Part shown: positions 1 to 6,121 of the stretch, piece by piece
How the letters are laid out: the number at the start of each line of letters is the position of its first letter
Numbering within the stretch: position 1 is the first letter of the stretch
Source: Chloroflexota bacterium
Lineage (GTDB): Bacteria; Chloroflexota; Anaerolineae; UBA4142
Assembly: GCA_023380675.1 (NCBI GenBank)
Contig: JAMCRS010000332.1
Location: 1,288 to 10,142, forward strand
Direction: 5' to 3'
DNA: 8,855 bases
Translations under genes and position numbers: made by a program
Notes under the pieces: model-generated
What the model was told of the DNA's origin: nothing
Database searches by the model: none
The model's input: the letters and a program-made list of their open reading frames with translations, nothing else

Positions 1-1347
1 GACGGTCACGAATTCGTTGGCGATGCCGTTGCGCGCGGCGCGGTCGCCGTCGTCGTTCAAGCGCGCGCGAGAGATCAGGGGCTGGGTCCGAGCGTGCACT
101 CGTTCGGTGTCGCCGGGTTGCAACCCGGCCCCGGATCCTCAGGGCCGATCGTCTTTGTCGTTCCGTCCAGTCTCAAGGCCCTGCAGGACCTGGCCGCATT
201 TTGGCGCAGCCGGTTCGAGTGCCGGGTCGTCGCCGTGACCGGCAGCGTCGGCAAAAGCTCGACCAAGGAGCTGACGGCAGCCGTGCTGCGGCAGCGGTTC
301 AATGTCCTCAAGAGCGAGGGGAACTATAACAATGAAATCGGGCTCCCTTTGACGCTGCTGCGCCTCGAGCCGCGACACCAGGCGGTCGTGCTGGAAATGG
401 GGATGTACGCGCAAGGCGAGATCGCCGAGCTCTGCCGCATCGCCCGCCCCATCGTCGGAATCGTAACCAACGTCGGTCCGACGCACATCGAGCGCCTGGG
501 GACGATCGAGCGGATTGCCGAGGCCAAGAGCGAACTCCCACAAGCGCTGCCGCCGGATGGGGTGGCCGTGCTCAACGGCGACGACGAACGCGTGCGTGCT
601 ATGCGGCACAAGACCTCGGCGCGGGTTTTGGTCTACGGCCTGCATTCCGGCGCCGACGTCTGGGCCAGCGACATCGAAAGCTTCGGGTTGGAGGGAATCG
701 GTTTCGCGCTTCACTATGAACGGGAGCGCCTTCACGTTCGGGTGCCCCTGCTTGGACGCCACAGCGTGCACACCTCTCTCGCGGCGGCTGCGGTCGGCGT
801 TGCCGAGGGGATGTCGTGGGACCAGATCGTTCGCGGCCTCCAGGACGTTTCGGCTCAATTGCGCCTCATCGCCGTGCGGGGCGAGCAGGGAACGACCTTG
901 CTGGACGATACGTACAACGCCAGCCCTTCGTCTTCGATCGCGGCGCTCAATCTCTTGTCGGAATTGGGTGGACGCAAGATAGCCGTTTTGGGGGATATGC
1001 TCGAGCTCGGCGATCTTCAGCTCCAGGGTCACGAGCTTGTCGGCGGTCGAGCCGCCCAGGTGGTGGACTTGCTCGTGGCCGTGGGCGAAAAGGGGCGCTG
1101 GATCGGGCAGGGTGCGCGCCAGGCCGGCCTGACGCAAGACCAGGTCAAGTTCGCCGATTCCAATGCCGTTGCGATCGATCTTCTGCGCCTGGCTATTCGC
1201 AGTGGTGACGTCATCCTGGTGAAAGGGTCCCGCGGCGCAAGGATGGAAGAAATCGTCGCGGCGCTGGCGCTGCCAAGAAATCGTCGCGGCGCTGGCGCTG
1301 CCTGGCGAGAATGGCGTGAAAGAGGCCTAACATGGCGTGGCCGCTGA
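1..1347 (+). CDS. murF: UDP-N-acetylmuramoyl-tripeptide--D-alanyl-D-alanine ligase MurF (5'-truncated by window)
   Basis: Cytoplasmic ATP-dependent Mur ligase that adds D-Ala-D-Ala to the UDP-MurNAc-tripeptide, the last soluble step. The frame is open from base 1, so the gene starts upstream. The DGHEFVGDAVARGA stretch at the window edge normally lies about 45-50 residues into MurF, so about that much is missing. In window numbering (448 residues) I see the ATP loop TGSVGKSSTKE (80-90), the NYNNEIGLPLT motif, NVGPTHIERLG, DDTYNASPSS (302-311) and LVKGSRGARMEE (406-417). Between the N-terminal domain and the ATP loop sits a Gly/Pro-rich stretch coded by a palindrome (112-129). The last 23 residues, Arg-rich, are out of the family's frame because of the 28-bp duplication at 1247-1302. 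Without it the protein would end GENGVKEA with TAA at 1328-1330. The current stop lies 16 bp inside mraY. Identity is certain; the C-terminus is the doubtful part. Confidence 0.97.
   Translation, partial: DGHEFVGDAVARGAVAVVVQARARDQGLGPSVHSFGVAGLQPGPGSSGPIVFVVPSSLKALQDLAAFWRSRFECRVVAVTGSVGKSSTKELTAAVLRQRFNVLKSEGNYNNEIGLPLTLLRLEPRHQAVVLEMGMYAQGEIAELCRIARPIVGIVTNVGPTHIERLGTIERIAEAKSELPQALPPDGVAVLNGDDERVRAMRHKTSARVLVYGLHSGADVWASDIESFGLEGIGFALHYERERLHVRVPLLGRHSVHTSLAAAAVGVAEGMSWDQIVRGLQDVSAQLRLIAVRGEQGTTLLDDTYNASPSSSIAALNLLSELGGRKIAVLGDMLELGDLQLQGHELVGGRAAQVVDLLVAVGEKGRWIGQGARQAGLTQDQVKFADSNAVAIDLLRLAIRSGDVILVKGSRGARMEEIVAALALPRNRRGAGAAWREWRERGLTWRGR
112..129. repeat. 18-bp perfect palindrome inside murF
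   Basis: The bases gccgggttgcaacccggc read the same on both strands. A second hairpin overlaps it: cggccc (126-131) pairs with gggccg (142-147) around a 10-base loop. In protein this codes for the Gly/Pro-rich segment between the first domain and the ATP loop of MurF, where I expect only a short linker. It may be a small in-frame palindromic insertion or a chance product of GC-rich sequence. Confidence 0.6.
1247..1302. repeat. Perfect 28-bp tandem duplication at the 3' end of murF
   Basis: Bases 1247-1274 and 1275-1302 are identical and adjacent; the flanking bases differ, so the unit is exactly 28 bp. As 28 is not a multiple of three, the second copy moves murF into another frame. Removing one copy restores a coding end (ALALPGENGVKEA) and a TAA at 1328-1330, one base before the mraY ATG. 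This reads as a recent slippage duplication or an assembly or sequencing artefact. Confidence 0.97.
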
Positions 1348-2315
1348 CCCTTGGAGCCATCTCTTTCTTTCTTGCCGTGATTTGGGGTGTCCCGCTCATC
1401 CGGCTATTAAAGTCGCAGAATCTGGGCAAGCAAATAAGAATCGAAGAGCCGACCGGACACCAGACCAAGACCGGAACCCCGACGATGGGCGGGATCATGA
1501 TTGTCCTGCCGGTGGTCCTGATCACGGCCGCGCTGAACATCGCCAATTTCATGGGCAATACCCTGATCGGCCGCTCGGTCCTCGTCCCGATGGGAACCTT
1601 GTTGACGTACGGAGCGCTCGGCTTTCTGGACGACCTGTCGGGGATTCGCGGCCGGCACAACGGGACCGGCATGCTCGGACGCTACAAATTCGTCTGGCAG
1701 GTAGCTCTTGCGCTGGGTTTCGCAGTAGCATTGCACTATATGCTGGATTTGCGCAGCGTTGCCATCCCGCATGTTCCAGAAAAGATCGATATTGACGGCC
1801 TGTACATTCCGATCGCCGCTTTTGTCATCGTGTCGACGACGAATGCGGTAAATCTGACTGATGGGCTCGACAGCCTCGCCGGCTGGACGGCGGCGATCGC
1901 GTTCGCGTGCTTTGGGGTGATCGCGTACCTTCAGGGGCAGACCTACCTGGTCGTCTTTTGCTTCACCGTGGTCGGCGCCTTGCTCGCCTTCCTGTGGTAC
2001 AACGCTCATCCCGCCGAGCTCTTCATGGGGGACACCGGCGCGCTGGCTCTCGGGGCGACGCTCGCCGTCGTGGCGCTGATGACCGGCCAGTGGCTCTTGC
2101 TTCCGCTCATTGGTCTCGTGTTCGTAGCGGAGACTCTATCGGTCATCGTGCAGGTGCTCTATTTCAAGCTGACGGGCGGCAAGCGGTTTTTCAAGATGGC
2201 GCCCCTTCATCTCCATTTCGAGTTGATGGGCTGGTCTGAGACCCAGGTGGTTCAACGCTTTTGGTTGGCCGCTCTTCTGGCCGGGATGCTGGGGATCGCG
2301 CTGGCACTGCTATAG
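1332..2315 (+). CDS. mraY: Phospho-N-acetylmuramoyl-pentapeptide-transferase MraY
   Basis: Integral membrane enzyme that transfers phospho-MurNAc-pentapeptide from UDP to undecaprenyl phosphate, making lipid I on the inner leaflet. The 327-residue protein has the many hydrophobic helices expected and the family motifs in order: TKTGTPTMGGI near residue 46, GFLDD (97-101, the acidic pair), NAVNLTDGLD (171-180), FMGDTGALALG (231-241, with the Mg-associated Asp at 234) and PLHLHFELMGW (291-301). The last is normally PxHHHFE, so the middle His is Leu294 here. The ATG at 1332 has AGAGG at 1321-1325, six bases upstream. The length is somewhat short but complete for a compact MraY. It overlaps the shifted end of murF by 16 bp; in the un-duplicated arrangement the two genes would be one base apart, implying translational coupling. 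Confidence 0.97.
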   Translation: MAWPLTLGAISFFLAVIWGVPLIRLLKSQNLGKQIRIEEPTGHQTKTGTPTMGGIMIVLPVVLITAALNIANFMGNTLIGRSVLVPMGTLLTYGALGFLDDLSGIRGRHNGTGMLGRYKFVWQVALALGFAVALHYMLDLRSVAIPHVPEKIDIDGLYIPIAAFVIVSTTNAVNLTDGLDSLAGWTAAIAFACFGVIAYLQGQTYLVVFCFTVVGALLAFLWYNAHPAELFMGDTGALALGATLAVVALMTGQWLLLPLIGLVFVAETLSVIVQVLYFKLTGGKRFFKMAPLHLHFELMGWSETQVVQRFWLAALLAGMLGIALALL

Positions 2316-2356
2316 CAATGCCGGCCCGTGGGCCGTGGGGCGGAATTGTCGTACTG

Positions 2357-3754
2357 ATGTTGGACTTACAGGGCAAGCGCGTTCTCGTAATGGGGCTAGG
2401 AGTACACGGCGGAGGGCTGGGAGTTGCCGCGTGGCTCGTGCGCCAGGGCGCGCGGGTCACGGTAACGGATGTCAAGCCTGCAGAGGAATTGCGTTCTTCG
2501 CTCGACGCGCTGAGTGGCTTGCCAATTCGATACTCGCTGGGCGGTCACCAAGAAGCCGACTTTATCGGCAGCGATCTCGTCGTCCGCAACCCGGGGGTGC
2601 CGCGTGAATCACCCTGGCTCGAGATCGCCCGCACGCACGGCATACCGGTCGAGATGGAAATGGGTCTATTCGTCGAGCGGCTGCCGCGCGGGGTGGCGCA
2701 AGTCGTCGGAATTACCGGCACCAAGGGCAAGACGACGACCACATTGATGGTCGGCGCGATCTTAAAGCGCGTCAATCCCAAGACGGTCGTCGCGGGCAAT
2801 TTGAGGGTCTCGGCGCTCGAGCTGCTCACGCAGATCGACACGGATACGCCGGTGGTCCTGGAGCTTTCGAGTTGGCAGTTGGAAGGGCTGCAGCCGCACC
2901 GAGTCAGCCCGCATTTGGCTGCGATCACGAATATCTATCCGGACCACCTGAACCGCTACAACGACCTGGACGACTATGCACAAGCCAAGGCGACCGTTTT
3001 TCGCTTTCAGCAGCCAGGCGACTATGTCGTCCTGAACTTTGACAACCAGCCGTCAACCCGTTTCGCGCCGCAGGCATTCGGCCAGGTCGTCTGGACGAGC
3101 GCCAAGCGCACGCTGAACGACGGCGCGTTTCGAGACGGTGCGCACCTGGTGTGGCGCAGTGAGGGCCGGCAGGTGCCGGTGATCCGGACCGACGCCTTGC
3201 CCCTGCCAGGGTCACACAATGTCGAGAACGCGTTGACGGCGATCGCGCTGACGTCGGTGTGGGGCGCCGCGCCGGCGGCGAGCGCGGCCGGGCTGGCAGA
3301 CGTTCGCGGCGTGGAGCACCGAGAGGAGCTCGTCGCGGAAATCGCCGGTGTCCGGTACGTCGACGACACGACCGCCACGGCGCCGGCGGCGGCTATTGCG
3401 GCGATCGAGACGTGGTCCCCGGCCGGTCTCATTCTCATCGCCGGCGGCTCGGACAAGTCCGTCGATATGACCGAGCTGGGTCTCGCGATCGCTGCCAGGG
3501 TCCGGCAGGTCGTGCTCCTGGCGGGATCGGCGACCGACAAGCTGGCGCAGGCGATCGAGTCGGCCGGCGCGGGCGCAAAGATCGCCGGCCGCTACGACGA
3601 TTTCGACGCCGCGGTGCAGCGCGCCAGGAGCGTCGCGCGAACGGGCGATGTGGTCCTCCTCTCGCCAGGGTGTGCTAGCTTTGGAATGTTTGCGAACGAG
3701 TTTGAGCGAGGCGACCAGTTCAAGCGCATTGTCCGGCGCCTGACCAAGCCCTGA
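2357..3754 (+). CDS. murD: UDP-N-acetylmuramoyl-L-alanine--D-glutamate ligase MurD
   Basis: Cytoplasmic Mur ligase adding D-Glu to UDP-MurNAc-L-Ala. With the ATG at 2357 the protein is 465 residues and begins MLDLQGKRVLVMGLG, the usual MurD opening. In-frame ATGs at 2261 and 2318 exist, but would overlap mraY or add a tail that looks unlike MurD. The SD-like run GGGGCGGA ends about 12 bases before the ATG and is weak. Visible motifs: glycine loop GLGVHGGGLG, ATP loop ITGTKGKTTTT (119-129), LSSWQLE (170-176), NIYPDHLNRY (192-201), the AKATVF lysine region, SHNVENA (286-292), DDTTATAP (336-343), GGSDKSVD (363-370) and SPGCASFGMF (436-445). Classical MurD has NDSKAT and SxD at the last two substrate sites; this version, with its HGGG loop, looks like a lineage-specific MurD subgroup. 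The ligase family is certain, and MurD rather than another Mur ligase is very likely. Confidence 0.95.
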   Translation: MLDLQGKRVLVMGLGVHGGGLGVAAWLVRQGARVTVTDVKPAEELRSSLDALSGLPIRYSLGGHQEADFIGSDLVVRNPGVPRESPWLEIARTHGIPVEMEMGLFVERLPRGVAQVVGITGTKGKTTTTLMVGAILKRVNPKTVVAGNLRVSALELLTQIDTDTPVVLELSSWQLEGLQPHRVSPHLAAITNIYPDHLNRYNDLDDYAQAKATVFRFQQPGDYVVLNFDNQPSTRFAPQAFGQVVWTSAKRTLNDGAFRDGAHLVWRSEGRQVPVIRTDALPLPGSHNVENALTAIALTSVWGAAPAASAAGLADVRGVEHREELVAEIAGVRYVDDTTATAPAAAIAAIETWSPAGLILIAGGSDKSVDMTELGLAIAARVRQVVLLAGSATDKLAQAIESAGAGAKIAGRYDDFDAAVQRARSVARTGDVVLLSPGCASFGMFANEFERGDQFKRIVRRLTKP

Positions 3755-3755
3755 T

Positions 3756-3774
3756 GTGAGCTTGCGGCGCTCAC
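3756..3774 (+). repeat. Short inverted repeat after murD
   Basis: GTGAGC (3756-3761) pairs with GCTCAC (3769-3774) around a seven-base loop, starting two bases after the murD stop codon. The position suits a 3'-end hairpin, but no T-run follows, so it is not called a terminator. Confidence 0.4.
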
Positions 3775-3786
3775 GCGAATAGGGGC

Positions 3787-3802
3787 CCAGTCCGCGGACT
3801 GG
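3787..3802. repeat. 16-bp perfect palindrome upstream of ftsW
   Basis: The bases ccagtccgcggactgg are fully self-complementary and overlap a second palindrome, ggaattcc (3801-3808). Part of the first (CGCGGA, 3793-3798) can instead pair with TCCGCG (3806-3811), giving mutually exclusive hairpins. The symmetry would suit a dimeric repressor site or an RNA switch-like element; neither can be shown here. Confidence 0.55.
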
Positions 3803-3817
3803 AATTCCGCGTCGCAT

Positions 3818-3838
3818 CAGCGGTGACCTTGACCGCTG
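3818..3838. repeat. 7-bp inverted repeat 40 bp upstream of ftsW
   Basis: CAGCGGT (3818-3824) is mirrored by ACCGCTG (3832-3838) with a seven-base spacer. It covers the TTGACC -35-like box and directly abuts the TACTATAGA stretch, a position that would suit an operator if a promoter is present. Confidence 0.45.
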
Positions 3839-3866
3839 TACTATAGAACGTAGCGCCAGGTACCTC

Positions 3867-3871
3867 GAGGA
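3867..3871 (+). promoter_or_regulatory. Ribosome binding site of ftsW
   Basis: GAGGA lies five bases before the ATG at 3877. It supports that start and independent initiation of ftsW after the intergenic gap. Confidence 0.75.
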
Positions 3872-3876
3872 CTAGC

Positions 3877-5118
3877 ATGGTTGCTCAAGAACAATCGCGC
3901 CTGCAGTGGTTCACGGATTTTCCACGATTCGATTGGGTACTCTTTGCCATCGTCGCCGCGCTTCTCGTCGTGGGCTTGGTCATGGTGTGGAGCGTGACCT
4001 TCGCGCCGCGCGTCGGTCTTGGCATTGCGGACCCTGAATCGCTGGCGGTCAAACAGATCGAGTCCGCCGCGATCGGAATGGCCGTGCTGCTCGTGCTCGC
4101 GCGGGTCGACTATCATATCTGGGGCAAACTGGCGCTCCCGCTCATGGCCGTGACGATCGTCGCTCTCGTCGTCATCCTGTTCCTTCCGGAAAGCAACGGC
4201 GCGCGGCGCTGGTTGTTCAACGGGTCGGTCCAGCCAGCCGAGGTCGCCAAATTCACGGTCATCGTCTACATGGCGCGTTGGCTGTCGTCCAAAGGCGACA
4301 AGCTCCGCCAGGTGACCTACGGTCTGCTTCCGTTCGCGATCTTCGTCGGCGGAGTGACCGGCCTGATTATTCGCCAGCCGAATCTGAGCACCGCCATCAT
4401 CATCGGTCTGTGCGCGATGGCCATGTTCTTTATCGCCGGGGCCGACGTCGTACAGTACCTTTTTCTGTTGATCGTGGGCGGCGTGACCGTCGCCGTCGTA
4501 ATCGCGAACACGCCGTACCAGTTGACCCGGTGGACCGTGTTTCTTCAAGATCCATTCGCGAACCTTACCAAAGAGAACTATCAGATTGCGGAGACGTTGA
4601 TCGCGCTTGGATCGGGGGGGATCGTCGGCCGGGGCATCGGTTCGGGCTATTCCAAGTTCGGATTCGTCCCGGCGAGAGGAGGACACAGCATCTTTGCTCT
4701 GCTGGGCGAAGAAATGGGACTGATCGGCACGTTGGCTGTGCTGGCCCTCTATCTCGCGCTCGTCTATCGCGGTTTTCGAATTGCCGCCCGCTCGAAGGAC
4801 GGCTTCGGACAGGTGCTGGCCGCCGGTCTGACCTTTTGGCTGATCTTTCAGGCGTTCGTCAATATTGCCGTCGTCACGGCGACGATACCATTCACCGGCG
4901 TGCCGCTGCCGTTCATCTCGTTCGGCGGGTCGGCGCTCGTCTCGGCGCTCGCGGCCGTCGGGGTTTTGCTCAGTATCTCACGCAACGAAAGCGCGCCGGC
5001 GAAGGAAGACGATGCGACTTTTAATCTCGGGTGGCGGAACGGGGGGCCACACGTACCCCGCTCTGACCGTCGCCGCGGCGGCTCGGATCCGGGCGGACGG
5101 CGAGCGCGCTCCCGTTGA
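3877..5118 (+). CDS. ftsW: FtsW-type SEDS peptidoglycan polymerase / lipid II-associated division protein
   Basis: Polytopic membrane protein of the SEDS (FtsW/RodA/SpoVE) family, which polymerises lipid II with a partner class B PBP. The 413 residues give about ten hydrophobic helices. Family motifs: GARRWL (108-113), QPAEVAK (119-125), QPNLSTA (167-173, usually QPDLGTA), IFALLGEEMGLIG after residue 271, and the signature N329 to PLPFISFGGSA (343-353). Placement between murD and murG supports FtsW over RodA. The loop that normally reads PxxHTD(F/S)IFA reads PARGGHSIFA here with no length change, so the catalytic Asp position is His270. The last 35 residues are Arg/Gly-rich and come from DNA shared with murG, so they are probably a non-conserved cytoplasmic tail. 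The start has a good GAGGA site. The family is certain; polymerase activity is in question because of His270. Confidence 0.94.
   Translation: MVAQEQSRLQWFTDFPRFDWVLFAIVAALLVVGLVMVWSVTFAPRVGLGIADPESLAVKQIESAAIGMAVLLVLARVDYHIWGKLALPLMAVTIVALVVILFLPESNGARRWLFNGSVQPAEVAKFTVIVYMARWLSSKGDKLRQVTYGLLPFAIFVGGVTGLIIRQPNLSTAIIIGLCAMAMFFIAGADVVQYLFLLIVGGVTVAVVIANTPYQLTRWTVFLQDPFANLTKENYQIAETLIALGSGGIVGRGIGSGYSKFGFVPARGGHSIFALLGEEMGLIGTLAVLALYLALVYRGFRIAARSKDGFGQVLAAGLTFWLIFQAFVNIAVVTATIPFTGVPLPFISFGGSALVSALAAVGVLLSISRNESAPAKEDDATFNLGWRNGGPHVPRSDRRRGGSDPGGRRARSR
5001..5009 (+). promoter_or_regulatory. Ribosome binding site of murG, inside ftsW
   Basis: GAAGGAAGA, with AAGGA at 5002-5006, sits five bases before the ATG at 5012. 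It decides the murG start, because the frame is open much further upstream (to 4865) inside ftsW. Being within ftsW, it suggests coupled translation. Confidence 0.8.
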
Positions 5119-6121
5119 GCTGCTCTACGTGGGGCGAGCCGGCGGCATCGAGGAACGGCTGGCCCGGCGCGCGCAGATCGACTTTGAGTCGATCCAGGTC
5201 GGAGGGGTGCGGGGCTTGGCCCCGGCGACGGCGGCGCGGAATCTGTGGGATGCCGTGCGCAGCGTCGGCCGCGTGCGGGCGGCGATCCGGTCTTTTGAGC
5301 CGTCAGCCATTTTCGTCACAGGTGGATACGTCAGTGCGCCCGTCGTCTGGGCGGGTGCGCTCGAGCACATTCCCAGTATCATATATCTGCCGGACCTCGA
5401 GCCAGGTTGGGCGGTTCGCGCAACGGGCCGTTGGGCGACTCGCATCGCCGTGTCGTTCCCAGAGGCGGCCGGCCGGCTGCCGCACGACAAGACGGTCGTG
5501 ACCGGCTATCCGGTGCGAGCCGAGTTTTTTGGCGCGGATAAGCTCGCGGCGCGGCGCCACCTTGGACTCGACCCAAACGTCCGGACGGTCACGGTATTCG
5601 GCGGAAGCGCCGGCGCTCATCACATCAACCAGGCGGTCGCCAAGAATTTCGTCGAATTGGTCGGTCTGGCCCAGGTGGTTCTCGTCAGCGGCCGGCCCGA
5701 CGAAGATTGGATGAGCGCTCAAGCGCGTAGGCTCGACCAGGGCCTGGCGCCAAGGGCGAAAGTATTCGGTTATATGGACGACGACCTGCCGCTCGCTCTT
5801 GCGGCCGCGGACGTAACGGTTGCCCGTGCCGGCGCGGCGACCCTCGGCGAATTTCCGGCACTTGGCCTGCCGGCGGTATTGGTCCCATATCCTTATGCCG
5901 GCGCACACCAGGAAATGAACGCCCGGTTCTTGGTCGAGCGCGGCGCCGCCGTGATGATCGACGATGCAACGCTGGGGAGCAAGCTTGTCCCAACGCTGCG
6001 TCGGTTGCTGAACTCACCTGAACAAATCAAAGCGATGAGCCAGTCGGCACGCGCCTTGGCCGTTCCCGATGCCGCAAACAAGATCGTCGATCTACTTGTG
6101 TCGGTCGAGGCGCGGCGATGA
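5012..6121 (+). CDS. murG: UDP-GlcNAc--MurNAc-(pentapeptide)-pyrophosphoryl-undecaprenol GlcNAc transferase MurG
   Basis: Peripheral membrane GT-B glycosyltransferase that turns lipid I into lipid II using UDP-GlcNAc. The 369-residue protein starts MRLLISGGGTGGHTYPAL, the conserved glycine loop (7-13, His13). The C-terminal donor domain shows FGGSAGAHHIN (196-205), RAGAATLGE (272-280, with the UDP-binding Glu280) and AHQEMNA (298-304). The start at 5012 is fixed by that N-terminal motif and the upstream AAGGA. One departure: the usual H-E-Q-N motif in the middle of MurG is replaced by YLPD (125-128) followed by LEPGW, which I take as a lineage variant. The first 107 bp lie within ftsW, and the stop overlaps the murC start as ATGA. 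Identification is firm on motifs, length and position. Confidence 0.96.
   Translation: MRLLISGGGTGGHTYPALTVAAAARIRADGERAPVELLYVGRAGGIEERLARRAQIDFESIQVGGVRGLAPATAARNLWDAVRSVGRVRAAIRSFEPSAIFVTGGYVSAPVVWAGALEHIPSIIYLPDLEPGWAVRATGRWATRIAVSFPEAAGRLPHDKTVVTGYPVRAEFFGADKLAARRHLGLDPNVRTVTVFGGSAGAHHINQAVAKNFVELVGLAQVVLVSGRPDEDWMSAQARRLDQGLAPRAKVFGYMDDDLPLALAAADVTVARAGAATLGEFPALGLPAVLVPYPYAGAHQEMNARFLVERGAAVMIDDATLGSKLVPTLRRLLNSPEQIKAMSQSARALAVPDAANKIVDLLVSVEARR

Larger units (their letters stand above)
3755..3876 (+). promoter_or_regulatory. murD-ftsW intergenic region, possible internal promoter/regulatory site
   Basis: This is the only sizeable non-coding gap in the window. It carries three inverted repeats (3756-3774, 3787-3802, 3818-3838), and the second can re-pair with a competing partner (3793-3798 with 3806-3811). 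TTGACC (3829-3834) resembles a -35 box, and TACTAT or TATAGA (3839-3847) resembles a -10 box, but the two lie too close together to form one sigma-70 promoter. No U-tract follows any hairpin, so a Rho-independent terminator is not supported. A promoter, operator or RNA processing site for the ftsW-murG-murC group is plausible but unproven. Confidence 0.35.

Noticed and set aside
139..1137. Long minus-strand open frame (332 codons) opposite murF
   Set aside because: A shadow of murF caused by high GC; its sequence is His/Arg/Asp-rich low-complexity and it conflicts with clear conserved motifs. Other long antisense frames (e.g. 3841-4686, 5303-5908) are rejected for the same reason.
94..1347. 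GTG at 94 as the murF start
   Set aside because: The frame is open back to base 1 and reads as the conserved MurF N-terminal domain (DGHEFVGDAVARGA), so the true start is upstream of the window.
2322..2335. Hairpin cggccc-gt-gggccg between mraY and murD
   Set aside because: Six-base GC-only stem with a two-base loop and no T-run; likely chance in GC-rich DNA and not a terminator.
2261..2356. Upstream in-frame ATGs (2261, 2318) for murD
   Set aside because: 2261 lies inside mraY, 2318 has no ribosome site, and the added residues do not resemble MurD, whereas 2357 gives the standard MLDLQGKRVLVMGLG opening.
3571..3601. 9-bp inverted repeat (cggccggcg / cgccggccg) within murD
   Set aside because: It lies in Ala/Gly codons of MurD where GC-rich symmetry arises easily, with no sign of insertion.
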